DNA of 64,000 nucleotides from Lederbergia graminis (GTDB lineage Bacteria; Bacillota; Bacilli; Bacillales; Bacillaceae_C), in contig NZ_JBHSMC010000011.1 of the NCBI RefSeq assembly GCF_042655485.1, positions 1 through 64,000 of the forward strand, read 5' to 3'. The notes under the pieces are model-generated. The model searched no databases and was not told the DNA's origin. It saw nothing but the letters and a program-made list of their open reading frames with translations. The stretch's first letter is position 1; each line of letters starts with the position of its first letter. Positions 37,396 through 46,109 of the stretch are shown here, piece by piece. Both the position numbers and the translations under genes were made by a program.

Positions 37396-37767
37396 ATGAA
37401 TAAAAAAGCTTTCACATGCGGATTATTATTCGGTGGTATCGTCGGAGCTGCAGCTGCCTTACTTACAGCACCATCTTCAGGTAGAGAACTTCGAAACCAA
37501 ATTAAAGAAACAAAAGGCGAATGGGTAAAAGTTGCCAATGAATTAAAAGAAGATGCAATTGATATAAAAAACTCTGTCGTCCAAGCAACGAAAGAAGGAC
37601 AAGAAATAATTAAGGAAATTGCAGGAGATGTAAAAGTCGCCGTTTCTGAATGGCAAAAAAGTATAGAACCAAACAAAGAAGCCTTGCAAGAAGAAATGAA
37701 AGAAATACGTGAGACAATTGCACAATTGGAAGAAAAACTTCAAAAAGAAAAAACAACCATATCTTAA
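37396..37767 (+). CDS. yhaH: YtxH-domain protein YhaH
   Basis: 123 residues. YtxH signature at the N-terminus: TCGLLFGGIVGAAAALLTAPSSGRE is one short membrane or Gly/Ala-rich helix, followed by a charged helical, coiled-coil tail. General-stress type family; role unknown. ATG with GAGGTG upstream; near hit and scoC as in B. subtilis. Confidence 0.85.
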   Translation: MNKKAFTCGLLFGGIVGAAAALLTAPSSGRELRNQIKETKGEWVKVANELKEDAIDIKNSVVQATKEGQEIIKEIAGDVKVAVSEWQKSIEPNKEALQEEMKEIRETIAQLEEKLQKEKTTIS

Positions 37768-37772
37768 ACATT

Positions 37773-37808
37773 AAAGGGTTGCCTAATACTTTTTAGGACA
37801 ACCCTTCT
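37773..37808 (+). terminator. Terminator of yhaH
   Basis: AAGGGTTGCCTAA pairs with TTAGGACAACCCTT, then TCTCTATTTT. Confidence 0.8.
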
Positions 37809-37883
37809 CTATTTTACAACCATTTCTTAAAAATTTTGTTTATTTACTACTTTATTAATCTTTACTTTATTGGCATAATATAT

Positions 37884-38033
37884 AGAAAAGCGAAAACGCC
37901 TGTTTAGCGACGTACAAATTTAAAGCTTTCTGACGAGATAAAGGAAACACGATGAGCCCTTAGGCGAATCGATGTTGACTTATCGTAGGAAGAAAGCGTA
38001 AATTTGCTAGGCGCTAGGCGTTTGAGCTAGACA
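37884..38033 (+). repeat. A-family structured repeat
   Basis: AGAAAAGCG to GCTAGACA. The outer arms here are AACGCC and GGCGTT, where other copies have AGCGAC/GTCGCT or GTGCC/GGCAC: a compensatory change. Confidence 0.8.
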
Positions 38034-38034
38034 G

Positions 38035-38219
38035 AGAAAAGCGAAAGGCGGTTGGAGGTGAAGGAAGGCTAAGGTCACAACATCCTGTTGTAACGCCTTC
38101 CTGACCCGCCTCGTGCGGGCCCGCGACAGGCAAATGTTCTGATTCAAAGAAAGGCGCCTTCTGCCTTTCATTGAATCAGGTTATTTGACCCCGAGCCCCT
38201 ACCGCCTGTAGCTGGACAA
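38035..38219 (+). repeat. B-family structured repeat
   Basis: It has the hairpin ACAACATCCTGTTGT at 38077-38091 (GCAAC/GTTGC in other copies, so the stem covaries), CCCGCCTCGTGCGGG and TTATTTGACC. Outer arms GGCGGT/ACCGCC. Confidence 0.8.
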
Positions 38220-38483
38220 AGAAAAGCGAAAACGCCTGTTTAGCGACGTGGGCCTACAGGAGGTAGGTTACGTCGACGTTGTGACGTACAGGATGTACTA
38301 ATGCAGGCGAAGCGACAGGATGTCGCAGCTTGAGCCTGCACAGGACGTGCCGGTTTTAGTCGACGCTCCACTCCTACAAGGAGCCTGACGAGATAAAGGA
38401 AACACGATGAGCCCTTTGGCGAATCGATGTTGACTTATCGTAGGAAGAAAGCGTAAATTTGCTAGGCGTTGGAGTTGGACAAA
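38220..38483 (+). repeat. A-family repeat with C module inserted
   Basis: An A element whose 5' arm is interrupted after AGCGACGT by the C module and resumes at CTGACGAGATAAAGG. In the copy at 1246 C sits in the apical loop instead. The 816-bp gap between yhaH and scoC is filled by this and the two repeats before it. Confidence 0.8.
38250..38375 (-). ncRNA. C module: four RUCCU-loop hairpins
   Basis: Hairpins at 38253-38267, 38286-38298, 38312-38326 and 38338-38350, each with a loop AGGAN on plus. The first stem is CCTAC/GTAGG where the copy at 1324 has CCCAC/GTGGG, a compensated pair change. CGTCGAC and GTCGACG enclose hairpins 2-4. Confidence 0.5.
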
Positions 38484-38584
38484 GTAAAAAGAAGTACCTA
38501 TAACCTAAAGTTTCAAAAAATTACATTTATTATGCATTACTTCCGTGAATGGAAAAAGGCTATAATGATAGGGGAAGATGAGAG

Positions 38585-39154
38585 ATGGATAATAACAAAA
38601 CACCATTAATTGAGACAATGCTGTTTAGTCAAAGAATAGCACAATTAAGTAAAGCTTTATGGAAGTCAATTGAGAAGGATTGGCAAAATTGGATCAAACC
38701 ATTCAACTTGAATATTAACGAACATCATATTCTCTGGATTGCCTATCAAATGAACGGAGCAACTATATCTGATATTGCTAAATTTGGCGTTATGCATGTC
38801 TCTACTGCATTCAATTTCTCCAAAAAGTTAGAAGAACGTGGTCTATTGTGTTTTTCAAAAAAAGAACATGACAAACGCAATACATATGTGAAGCTAACCG
38901 AAAAAGGTGAAAGTTTATTTTTGGAAATACTCGAGCGATATAATCCGGAGAATAATTCTGTGTATCAGGGAGCACTTCCGTTAAAAGAGTTGTATGGAAA
39001 ATTCCCAGACATAGTCGAGTTAATGGCCATAATTAAAAATATATATGGCGAAGATTTTATGGAGATATTCGAAAAATCATTTAACAATATCGAAAACGAG
39101 TTTGTTGAGGTGGATGGTAAACTAAAAAAGCTTAGCGTAGAACCAGTAGGCTAA
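38585..39154 (+). CDS. hpr: MarR-type transition-state regulator Hpr/ScoC
   Basis: 189 residues. MarR winged helix (ISDIAKFGVMHVSTAFNFSKKLEERGLL, KRNTYVKLTEKG) with the Hpr-specific N-terminus MLFSQRIAQLSKALWKSIEKDW and C-terminal extension. In B. subtilis it represses protease and sporulation genes. ATG with GGGAAGATGAGAG upstream; position next to yhaH and prsA agrees. Confidence 0.93.
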   Translation: MDNNKTPLIETMLFSQRIAQLSKALWKSIEKDWQNWIKPFNLNINEHHILWIAYQMNGATISDIAKFGVMHVSTAFNFSKKLEERGLLCFSKKEHDKRNTYVKLTEKGESLFLEILERYNPENNSVYQGALPLKELYGKFPDIVELMAIIKNIYGEDFMEIFEKSFNNIENEFVEVDGKLKKLSVEPVG

Positions 39155-39211
39155 CATGTATTGTACTCATAACAATAGCTCGATTATATATTTCCTCCAC
39201 TCAAACTCGAT

Positions 39212-39247
39212 AAAGCGGATTAAAGATTAAAAATCATCCGCTTTTTG
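39212..39247 (+). terminator. Terminator of hpr
   Basis: AAAGCGGAT pairs with ATCATCCGCTTT, T run follows. Confidence 0.75.
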
Positions 39248-39410
39248 TTTGCTCTCCATGCTCATTCCTTCACAAAAATATGTATCTCTTAATCTTTATC
39301 CTTGCTTTTCAAATTTCTATATGAATCAATCAAAATAACTATTGCATTTCCAGATTATTCGTCGTAAAGTATGTAGAGTTAAAACCACGGAATTTTGGAG
39401 GCTTATAGGC

Positions 39411-39953
39411 ATGCATTGTTGGAAATCTTTTAACGGGAACAAAAAAAATTTGTTTTACCGGAATTTTGCTATTTCCATTTTCGTTTCTTTTTTTGTTTTT
39501 ATTGCTATTTTTGTTCCAACTCAAGCTATGGGCTATGGGCATTTAAAAGATAATAATTTTTTAATCTTCCTTTGTGCGTTCATTTTACTTTATCCAGTGC
39601 ATAAATTATTTCATATACTCCCTATTTTGTCGCATAGAAAAGAAATGAAAATCGATTTTGAATATTACTTTTTAGCTTTACCTGTGATAAACATAACTAT
39701 TAACAAACCAATTCAAATTAGACAATTTCTAATTGCATTGCTCTTTCCTTGTGTAATAATAAATTTATTATTAATTGCAGCAATTTTTCTATTTCCACAC
39801 TATGTACATTATTCGTCCATCTTAATTGCTATCCATTTTGGACTGTGTACTGTAGACTTTATGTATGCTAAAAACTTAATCACTTCTCCTAGTGGAGCAT
39901 TAGTAGAGGAAAACGAAAACGGCTATGAAATACTAATTAAAGATAATCAGTAA
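39411..39953 (+). CDS. DUF3267 family membrane protein (YhaJ-like)
   Basis: 180 residues with four hydrophobic segments and the DUF3267 features YPVHKLFHILPIL and AIHFGLCTVDFMYAKNL, which hold possible zinc-protease-like His residues. The ATG at 39411 has GGAGG 9 nt upstream; the frame is open further 5' without a ribosome site. It lies between hpr and prsA where B. subtilis has a protein of the same family. Confidence 0.7.
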   Translation: MHCWKSFNGNKKNLFYRNFAISIFVSFFVFIAIFVPTQAMGYGHLKDNNFLIFLCAFILLYPVHKLFHILPILSHRKEMKIDFEYYFLALPVINITINKPIQIRQFLIALLFPCVIINLLLIAAIFLFPHYVHYSSILIAIHFGLCTVDFMYAKNLITSPSGALVEENENGYEILIKDNQ

Positions 39954-39990
39954 GGGGATTTTTTCCTTTACATCAATACACTTCCTGTAG

Positions 39991-40251
39991 TTTTTTCTAG
40001 AAATTATCTATCTTTTTCTTCTTATATTTGCTATCCTTTTACTATCAGGAGATGAAGGGACGGGTGAAATATTGATCTCCATTTTTATCATTTTTGCTAT
40101 TTTTATATTATATATCATTAACAACTTAACAAATTCCCTATGCATCGTTAAGGAAATACCTGAAGAACGGCAGCCCAAAGTATTTCGTACGATTAATATT
40201 TTAATAACCATTTTACTCTTCTCTTCATATATTGAGATTTTGTATACGTAA
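39991..40251 (+). pseudogene. Hydrophobic reading frame without a normal start
   Basis: 86 codons are open from just after a TAG to a TAA at 40251. They encode two membrane helices (EIIYLFLLIFAILLLSG and ISIFIIFAIFILYIINN) with a charged loop (VKEIPEERQPKVFRT), then a third helix. No ATG, GTG or TTG precedes the first helix. A TTG at 40072 after GGGTG could start a 59-residue version lacking it. It is either a start-less remnant or uses a rare start. Confidence 0.4.
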
Positions 40252-40266
40252 GAGTAAAATGAATGG

Positions 40267-40303
40267 ATAAAAAGGCAGATTCATAGGATCTGCCTTTTTA
40301 TTA
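40267..40303 (+). terminator. Intrinsic terminator
   Basis: AAAAAGGCAGAT pairs with ATCTGCCTTTTT, directly after the hydrophobic frame, which supports that region being transcribed. Confidence 0.85.
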
Positions 40304-40334
40304 TCAATGGTCGATTTGACCTTTAAATTTTAAT

Positions 40335-40424
40335 TTAGTACAACCATGAAGCACCTACGATAATTAACAAAATGAACAATACAACAATCAAGGCAAAGCC
40401 TCCGCCGTATCCGCCTCCGCTCAT
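40335..40424 (-). CDS. YjcZ/SscA-type tiny spore protein
   Basis: 29 residues: MSGGGYGGGFALIVVLFIL plus a short end. Gly-rich head and one membrane helix with the conserved FALIVVLFILLIIVGA. ATG after GGAGGAGGTG. It is where B. subtilis carries sscA (yhzE), a small spore coat assembly protein, next to prsA. Confidence 0.85.
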   Translation of the reverse strand: MSGGGYGGGFALIVVLFILLIIVGASWLY

Positions 40425-40513
40425 TAACTAACACCTCCTCCAATTGGTTCTTAATATCCTATTCAGCTTTTTTGCATGTGTTAGGAAATTAGTAAATTTT
40501 TTTAAAAATATTT

Positions 40514-40597
40514 TTATAGATATGCTGCACCTACAATGATTAACAGAATAAATAGGACTACGATTAACGCAAATCCGGAATTATGAGCAAAACCCAT
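40514..40597 (-). CDS. YjcZ/SscA-type tiny spore protein
   Basis: 27 residues, MGFAHNSGFALIVVLFIL and a short end, a paralogue of the neighbour at 40335. ATG after AAAGGAGG. Confidence 0.85.
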   Translation of the reverse strand: MGFAHNSGFALIVVLFILLIIVGAAYL

Positions 40598-40792
40598 TTT
40601 AATAACCTCCTTTTTCTCTTTCGCTACAGCATATGCCCCAACATAATGACTTGGTTGTAGCAAACGCCCATTTTTTAAAAGATTACATTAAACCAAGCTA
40701 ATGTTTTGTTTTTTTCCAAATAAAGTTATGATATAGTAAACCTTGTACCTTTCAACAATAAACGACATGTATACATAGGGAGTTGTATAATA

Positions 40793-41677
40793 ATGAAGAA
40801 ATGGGTAATATCTTTCACATTAGCCGCAGGAGTCCTCGGCTTAGCAGCTTGCAATGGAAATGATGATGGAAATAGCGAAGCCATTGTAAAGTCAAAAGCA
40901 GGAAATGTGACAAAAGAAGAGCTTTATGAAGCAATGAAAGACAGTGTCGGAGAAATTGTATTACAACAATTAGTCTTCGAAAAAGCGTTATCGAAAGAGT
41001 ACGAAGTCGATGAAAAAGAAATCGATGAGCAAATTAATGAATTGAAAGCTTTAGGGGAAGAACAATTTAACATGTTCCTTATGCAAAGCCAGTTTAAAGA
41101 TGAAGATGATTTACGTTTTAATATGCGTTTAAATGAACTTCTTAATAAAGCTGCAATGGATCGAATTTCCGTCTCAGAGGACGAAGTTAAAAAGTATTAT
41201 GATGAGAAGTTACCTGATATTAAGGCTAGTCATATATTAGTAAAAGATGAAGAAACAGCACTAAAAGTAAAAGAGCAATTGGAAAACGGTGGAGACTTTG
41301 CTGCAGTTTCTAAAGCATTCTCTGAAGATAAAACTGCTGATGCACAAGGTGGAGACCTTGGTACAATTTCTTATAGTGATCCACAATTAGATGCGGCATT
41401 TAAAGAAGCTGCATTCAAATTGGAACAAGATGAAATTAGTGATCCTGTTGAATCACAATTCGGATTTCATATCATTAAGGTTACAGATAAACCTACAAAA
41501 GAACCATTCGAAGATGTAAAAGCAGACTATGAGAAAGAACTTAAGTTATCCAAAATAGATGGTACTGTGATGCAAGAGGCATTAAAAGATGTACTAGAAA
41601 AAGCAGACGTTAAAATTGAAGATAAAGATTTAGAGGACACTTTTGATACCTTTTTAGGTAAAGAAGAAGAAAAATAA
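40793..41677 (+). CDS. prsA: Foldase lipoprotein PrsA
   Basis: 294 residues. Lipoprotein signal with lipobox LAAC, a parvulin PPIase domain (IKASHILVKDEETA, GGDFAAVSKAFSEDK, GGDLGTISYSDP, SQFGFHIIKVTDK) and charged flanking helices. It folds exported proteins on the outer face of the membrane. Convergent with yhaL. Confidence 0.95.
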   Translation: MKKWVISFTLAAGVLGLAACNGNDDGNSEAIVKSKAGNVTKEELYEAMKDSVGEIVLQQLVFEKALSKEYEVDEKEIDEQINELKALGEEQFNMFLMQSQFKDEDDLRFNMRLNELLNKAAMDRISVSEDEVKKYYDEKLPDIKASHILVKDEETALKVKEQLENGGDFAAVSKAFSEDKTADAQGGDLGTISYSDPQLDAAFKEAAFKLEQDEISDPVESQFGFHIIKVTDKPTKEPFEDVKADYEKELKLSKIDGTVMQEALKDVLEKADVKIEDKDLEDTFDTFLGKEEEK

Positions 41678-41695
41678 GATACAGACAATGCATTT

Positions 41696-41745
41696 AGACT
41701 GTCGATAAACTAGATGAACTCGAGTTTTTCGACAGTCTTTTTTAA
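41696..41745 (+). terminator. Terminator of prsA
   Basis: AGACTGTCGA pairs with TCGACAGTCT, then TTTTTT. Confidence 0.85.
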
Positions 41746-41801
41746 TGTTTCAAAAATTAATTGCTACTATGATAAAGGATCTTATTCTACTCCATAATAA
41801 A

Positions 41802-41834
41802 AAGACATCAAGATGAATCTCTCAATGTCTTTTG
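41802..41834 (-). terminator. Terminator of yhaL
   Basis: AAGACAT pairs with ATGTCTT, T run on the minus strand. Confidence 0.7.
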
Positions 41835-41865
41835 TGTCAAGCTTTAAGCTGAGGACGAAGCTATT

Positions 41866-42051
41866 TTAAACTGCTGCATCGACTTTCTTTCTTCGCTCTT
41901 TCTCTTGCTCCATTCTTTCTACATACACTTGTCCTTCTTTCTCAATCCACTCTGTTTCCATTTCTCTATCTTCTTTTGCTGTTTTTACTGCCATGAATGC
42001 ACTCACAAATATGCCAACAATGACAAAATAAACCCAAAATGGTAATGACAT
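41866..42051 (-). CDS. yhaL: YhaL sporulation protein
   Basis: 61 residues: one N-terminal membrane helix (MSLPFWVYFVIVGIFVSAF) and a charged helical tail (EDREMETEWIEKEG). It matches YhaL in length and position between prsA and yhaM. The ATG at 42051 gives a clean membrane start; AAAGGAG is 11 nt upstream. Confidence 0.8.
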   Translation of the reverse strand: MSLPFWVYFVIVGIFVSAFMAVKTAKEDREMETEWIEKEGQVYVERMEQEKERRKKVDAAV

Positions 42052-42107
42052 ATCACTAACCACTCCTTTCATCGCTTGTCCACCTACTACAATATATGTT
42101 TCACAAA

Positions 42108-42138
42108 TAAAAAAATGCCCTCTATTAAGAAGGCATTA
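42108..42138 (-). terminator. Terminator of yhaM
   Basis: AATGCC and GGGCATT arms overlap the yhaM stop; T run on the minus strand. Confidence 0.75.
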
Positions 42139-43080
42139 GGGATGAAATGTAGGTTTATAAAAGGAACGATTATCAAGCGCAAATATCCGCTCCGTAAACT
42201 CTCCTGGCTTCACTCGTTTTAAAGCACGATCCAGCATATTCATTTTAGCATCGATATTATCTATAAGGTGGAGTATCTCTGCTTCTTTAATCATTGGTTG
42301 TTTCGGACTCCCCCACTCCAACTTCCCATGATGGCTTAAGACAAGATGTTGTAATACTACTATTTCCTCGCCTTTAATCCCTAGCTCATCCGCAGCTTTA
42401 CCTATTTCATTTACAATGATTGAAATATGGCCAATAAGGTTTCCTTCAATTGTGTACGTTGCAGACACAGGGCCAGATAGCTCTATAACCTTACCTAAGT
42501 CGTGTAAAATGATACCTGAATATAACAGGTCTTTATCTAAGGACGGATATTGAGTAGCAATTGCTTTGGCTAAATCAAGCATGGATACTACGTGATAACC
42601 TAAACCAGATACGAATTCATGATGGTTTTTCGTAGCAGCTGGAAATTCTAAAAAAGCAGTTTGATACTTTTTCAATAAATGTCTCGTAATTCTTTGCAGA
42701 TTTGGATTTTTCATTTCAAAAATATATTGTGTTACTTTCTCAGCGATTTCTTCTTTACTTATCGGGGCTGTCTCCAGTAAATCAGATACATGAACACCAT
42801 CTTGTGGGTTGGATGGTCTGATTTGTTTTATCTTCAATTGTAGCCTGCCTCGATAATTATGTATTTCACCTGCAACACGTACAATCGTTTCTGGTTGATA
42901 CAATTTTACTTGCTCATCAGAAGTATCCCATAGCTTCGCCTCAATATCTCCAGATCGATCTTGAAGAATGACTGTAAGAAATGGTTTCCCATTACTTGCT
43001 ATTCCTTTTGTTGCACTTTTAATAAGCAAAAAAAGATCAACATGCTCGCCAACCTCATGATGTAAAAGTTCCTTTGCCAT
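42136..43080 (-). CDS. yhaM: 3'-5' exoribonuclease YhaM
   Basis: 314 residues. N-terminal OB fold (FLTVILQDRSGDIEAKLWD), then an HD phosphohydrolase domain with HHEFVSGLGYHVVSML, GIILHDLGKVIEL and LVLSHHGKLEWG. A single-strand-preferring 3'-5' exonuclease. ATG with GGGGGCG upstream; 46 bp downstream of yhaN. Confidence 0.95.
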   Translation of the reverse strand: MAKELLHHEVGEHVDLFLLIKSATKGIASNGKPFLTVILQDRSGDIEAKLWDTSDEQVKLYQPETIVRVAGEIHNYRGRLQLKIKQIRPSNPQDGVHVSDLLETAPISKEEIAEKVTQYIFEMKNPNLQRITRHLLKKYQTAFLEFPAATKNHHEFVSGLGYHVVSMLDLAKAIATQYPSLDKDLLYSGIILHDLGKVIELSGPVSATYTIEGNLIGHISIIVNEIGKAADELGIKGEEIVVLQHLVLSHHGKLEWGSPKQPMIKEAEILHLIDNIDAKMNMLDRALKRVKPGEFTERIFALDNRSFYKPTFHP

Positions 43081-43126
43081 ATGAACGCCCCCGATTTGAT
43101 TTTTTCTCTTCCCAAATTATAACATA

Positions 43127-46090
43127 TCAAGTTACATGTTGTTCTCTACTTTCGGTTAAAGCATAACAATGTGATGGATCGAACTTTGCTTTAATATGTT
43201 CATGACACGTAAATAGAAATACTTGTGATGTCTTACTGATTGTTTTCATCAACTGTAAAACATTATCTGTTCTTTGTTTGTCAAAGTTAACAAAACCATC
43301 ATCAATAATAATTGGAAACGGATAGTCTTCATGTAATACTTGTACTAAAGCAAAACGCAATGCAGTATAGAGTTGCTCACTAGTTCCCCTACTGAGTTCA
43401 GCAGGTGCATAATATGTTCCATTTTGATGACGGACTAGAATACTTTCATTTTGCTGAAATGAAATTTGGACATACTGGTTATTTGTCAACATAGACATAT
43501 ATGCTTCTGCTGTCTTCATGACTTTTGGAAAACGATCCTTAATATAATTACTCATCGTTTTTTGAAGTAACGTTTGAGCCAACATTATTTTAGCCCACTT
43601 CTGTGCTTGTTCATTAAAGTTCGATTTACTTTGATGAAAACGGTGAAGCTTGTCTGTGTATGTGCCGCCTTCCTCTAATTGTTCGATTTTATGGTTAATA
43701 GAGGCTAATTGTTGGCGTAAATCTTGCAATTTTTTCTCATTAGCCGTCATCTGGACAACTATTTTCCCAAGGATATCGTTTAATTCATCCTCTGAATCGT
43801 AATTCTCTGATTCCACTAGCATATCACTGCCAATTTGTGCTTTCAGAACCTCCACACGCGTTTGCAGACGTTCCAGTTCTTCAAATCGTTTACCTACACT
43901 ACGGAACTCTTCTTCATTTTTCACTCCTGCATGATCAAACAATTCTTGAATAACTTTGTCATACTCATTGATTTCTACCTCTAATATTTTTTTTTCCTCT
44001 ACTATTTCGTTTTTCTTCTCTATTAATTCAATTAAATTATTTTTCTTTGCTTGCTCGCTTTCATAACAACCTTTTAATTGATGTAATATGACGATCTTAT
44101 CTACTTCTGTAATCCCAACCTCAAGTGCTATTTCTCGGAGCTCTTCCATCCATTTATCGTATTTTTCCTTTTTATCGTCACGTTCTTTTTTTGCATGTAA
44201 CATGTTGGAGTGTAGCTGGAATAGCTTTAATAGTAATTCATACGCATCATCTAAACGTGAATTAGCAAAGAATATTGGCAACCCCAGTTGATCCTTTATT
44301 TGAACTAGTTCGGTTTGTATTATTTCTTGTTCCGACTTATTTTTCTCTTTATAGGAGGTCCATTCTTGTAAATTGTATTTTTTCTCTTCTAATCCTTGAA
44401 ATGTTTGTTTCCATTCATTTCGGAGTGATTGCTGCTCATCATAAATGAGTTGAGGATTAATATGATCGCCTTCATTTTCAAGCTGATTCTTTATCTTTGC
44501 TAATTTCGATTGTAAATGCTCGACATTGCTAATATTTTTTTGCTTTTTTCCTAACACAAAAGCAATGATAGCATATACAAAAGCTATGATTGCAACGATT
44601 GTAAGAATATGTTCACGTTGGCTCCATCCCCAAATAAATAATCCGATACTTAAAACAAAGAAAATGACGTTCATCATCAAATTCATTTTCGTTTGTTTTT
44701 CTTGCATTGCGTTTCGTTCTATTTCTATTTCTAAGTCCCTTTTGATACTTTTCTCTTCTTCTATTAATTGCTCTCTATTTTTCCAATTAACTCGTTGCTT
44801 TTGCAATTTGTTAAAATCACTTTCAGAGAGCATTTTCTGTTCTATTGTTTCACATTTTTTCTCTGCGATATCTACTTCTTTATAAAGTCGTTCTATTTGT
44901 GAAAGTATTTGTTGCTCTTCTGTCTCTAATCCAACTAATTGGTGTAATTTATCTTTTATTTGAGCTTTCATATCAAAGCTAAGATTAATTTCCTGGATAT
45001 CTTTATCCTTCGAAAAATGAAGGTCTTGTCTAATCCGCTCGATTTGTTCTATATATTCATTTATACTTTTTTCGAGCGCTTCAATTTCCCCTTGAATTTG
45101 CTTATAGTGTGGCCATTCATCCATATATTTTTTTACTTTCTTTAACAATTGATCATCAATTTGCGATTCGGTATTTTTTATTATAGAAGCAGAAGTTTTT
45201 TCACTTTTTTCCTGTAAGGCTTTCCATTTACTAAAAATAGCCAAGCGATTGTTAAACAATTGTTCATAGCGTATTAATCCATCCGTTGGAAAAGTTACAG
45301 GTTGTAATCGTTCTATTTTCTCACAAACATGTTCATACTCCGTTATGAGCGACCACTTTTCTACTAATTCCATCATCTTTCGGTAGTTACGTTCATTGGT
45401 GCTCGATTCTTTATCTAAATTCTGAATTTCAATTGATAACTGTTCTTTTTTTATTAATAGAGCTTCATATTTTTCATTTTCTTGTCTTGCTTGTCTTAAT
45501 TCAGCTTCTTGCTCTCGTAATATTTTTATTTGTTCGTTCAGTCTCGGCTTTCTTCCTCCAGGTTTAAACAAATAATCTAGTTCCTTTTGGAAAGCTTCAT
45601 CTGCTTGTAATAGGATGTCTGATCCAATAGATCCTGTCGCAAGTAAATAACGAGTTATTTCATCATTTTTCAAGCGCTGTACTTCTTGCAAGCCACTTAA
45701 GTTAAAGGAAAATACATTTTCATATAATGTTCGGCTCATCCCTCTCAAAACTTGAGTAAGTAGTTCTTCTCCTCCAGTTACACCATCTCGAAGAAAAACA
45801 GTTACATCACCTGCAGATTTCCCTCTAACTCTTTCAATCACTACTTCTCCATACTCTCTCGTCATAATTGTTATTTGTCCACCATATGCCGAATGCGTTT
45901 TCGGTTCATATCGTAAAACGGATTGTTGCTTAGAAGGAAATCCAAACAGAATACTATGTATAAATGACATAATAGTGGACTTACCTGCTTCATTTTCACC
46001 GAATATAACTTGTATATCTGGAGATAGTTCATCCATCTTGTAATTAATAAACTTGCCGTATCCATAGATATGAAGACTTTTCAGCTTCAT
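43127..46090 (-). CDS. yhaN: SMC/Rad50-like ATPase YhaN
   Basis: 987 residues. Walker A GENEAGKST at residues 31-39, long coiled coils, the ABC signature region LSRGTSEQLYTALRFAL and Walker B PFPIIIDDGFVNFD near the C-terminus. In the middle (about residues 470-515) two hydrophobic segments interrupt the coiled coil where Rad50/SbcC has a zinc hook, so the protein may be held at the membrane. Partner of the nuclease YhaO just upstream. Confidence 0.92.
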   Translation of the reverse strand: MKLKSLHIYGYGKFINYKMDELSPDIQVIFGENEAGKSTIMSFIHSILFGFPSKQQSVLRYEPKTHSAYGGQITIMTREYGEVVIERVRGKSAGDVTVFLRDGVTGGEELLTQVLRGMSRTLYENVFSFNLSGLQEVQRLKNDEITRYLLATGSIGSDILLQADEAFQKELDYLFKPGGRKPRLNEQIKILREQEAELRQARQENEKYEALLIKKEQLSIEIQNLDKESSTNERNYRKMMELVEKWSLITEYEHVCEKIERLQPVTFPTDGLIRYEQLFNNRLAIFSKWKALQEKSEKTSASIIKNTESQIDDQLLKKVKKYMDEWPHYKQIQGEIEALEKSINEYIEQIERIRQDLHFSKDKDIQEINLSFDMKAQIKDKLHQLVGLETEEQQILSQIERLYKEVDIAEKKCETIEQKMLSESDFNKLQKQRVNWKNREQLIEEEKSIKRDLEIEIERNAMQEKQTKMNLMMNVIFFVLSIGLFIWGWSQREHILTIVAIIAFVYAIIAFVLGKKQKNISNVEHLQSKLAKIKNQLENEGDHINPQLIYDEQQSLRNEWKQTFQGLEEKKYNLQEWTSYKEKNKSEQEIIQTELVQIKDQLGLPIFFANSRLDDAYELLLKLFQLHSNMLHAKKERDDKKEKYDKWMEELREIALEVGITEVDKIVILHQLKGCYESEQAKKNNLIELIEKKNEIVEEKKILEVEINEYDKVIQELFDHAGVKNEEEFRSVGKRFEELERLQTRVEVLKAQIGSDMLVESENYDSEDELNDILGKIVVQMTANEKKLQDLRQQLASINHKIEQLEEGGTYTDKLHRFHQSKSNFNEQAQKWAKIMLAQTLLQKTMSNYIKDRFPKVMKTAEAYMSMLTNNQYVQISFQQNESILVRHQNGTYYAPAELSRGTSEQLYTALRFALVQVLHEDYPFPIIIDDGFVNFDKQRTDNVLQLMKTISKTSQVFLFTCHEHIKAKFDPSHCYALTESREQHVT

Positions 46091-46109
46091 TTACATCACC
46101 CTCCTTTCA

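Noticed and set aside
37320..37676. Minus-strand frame of 118 codons over yhaH
   Set aside because: Antisense to yhaH, which has clear YtxH features and a good ribosome site.
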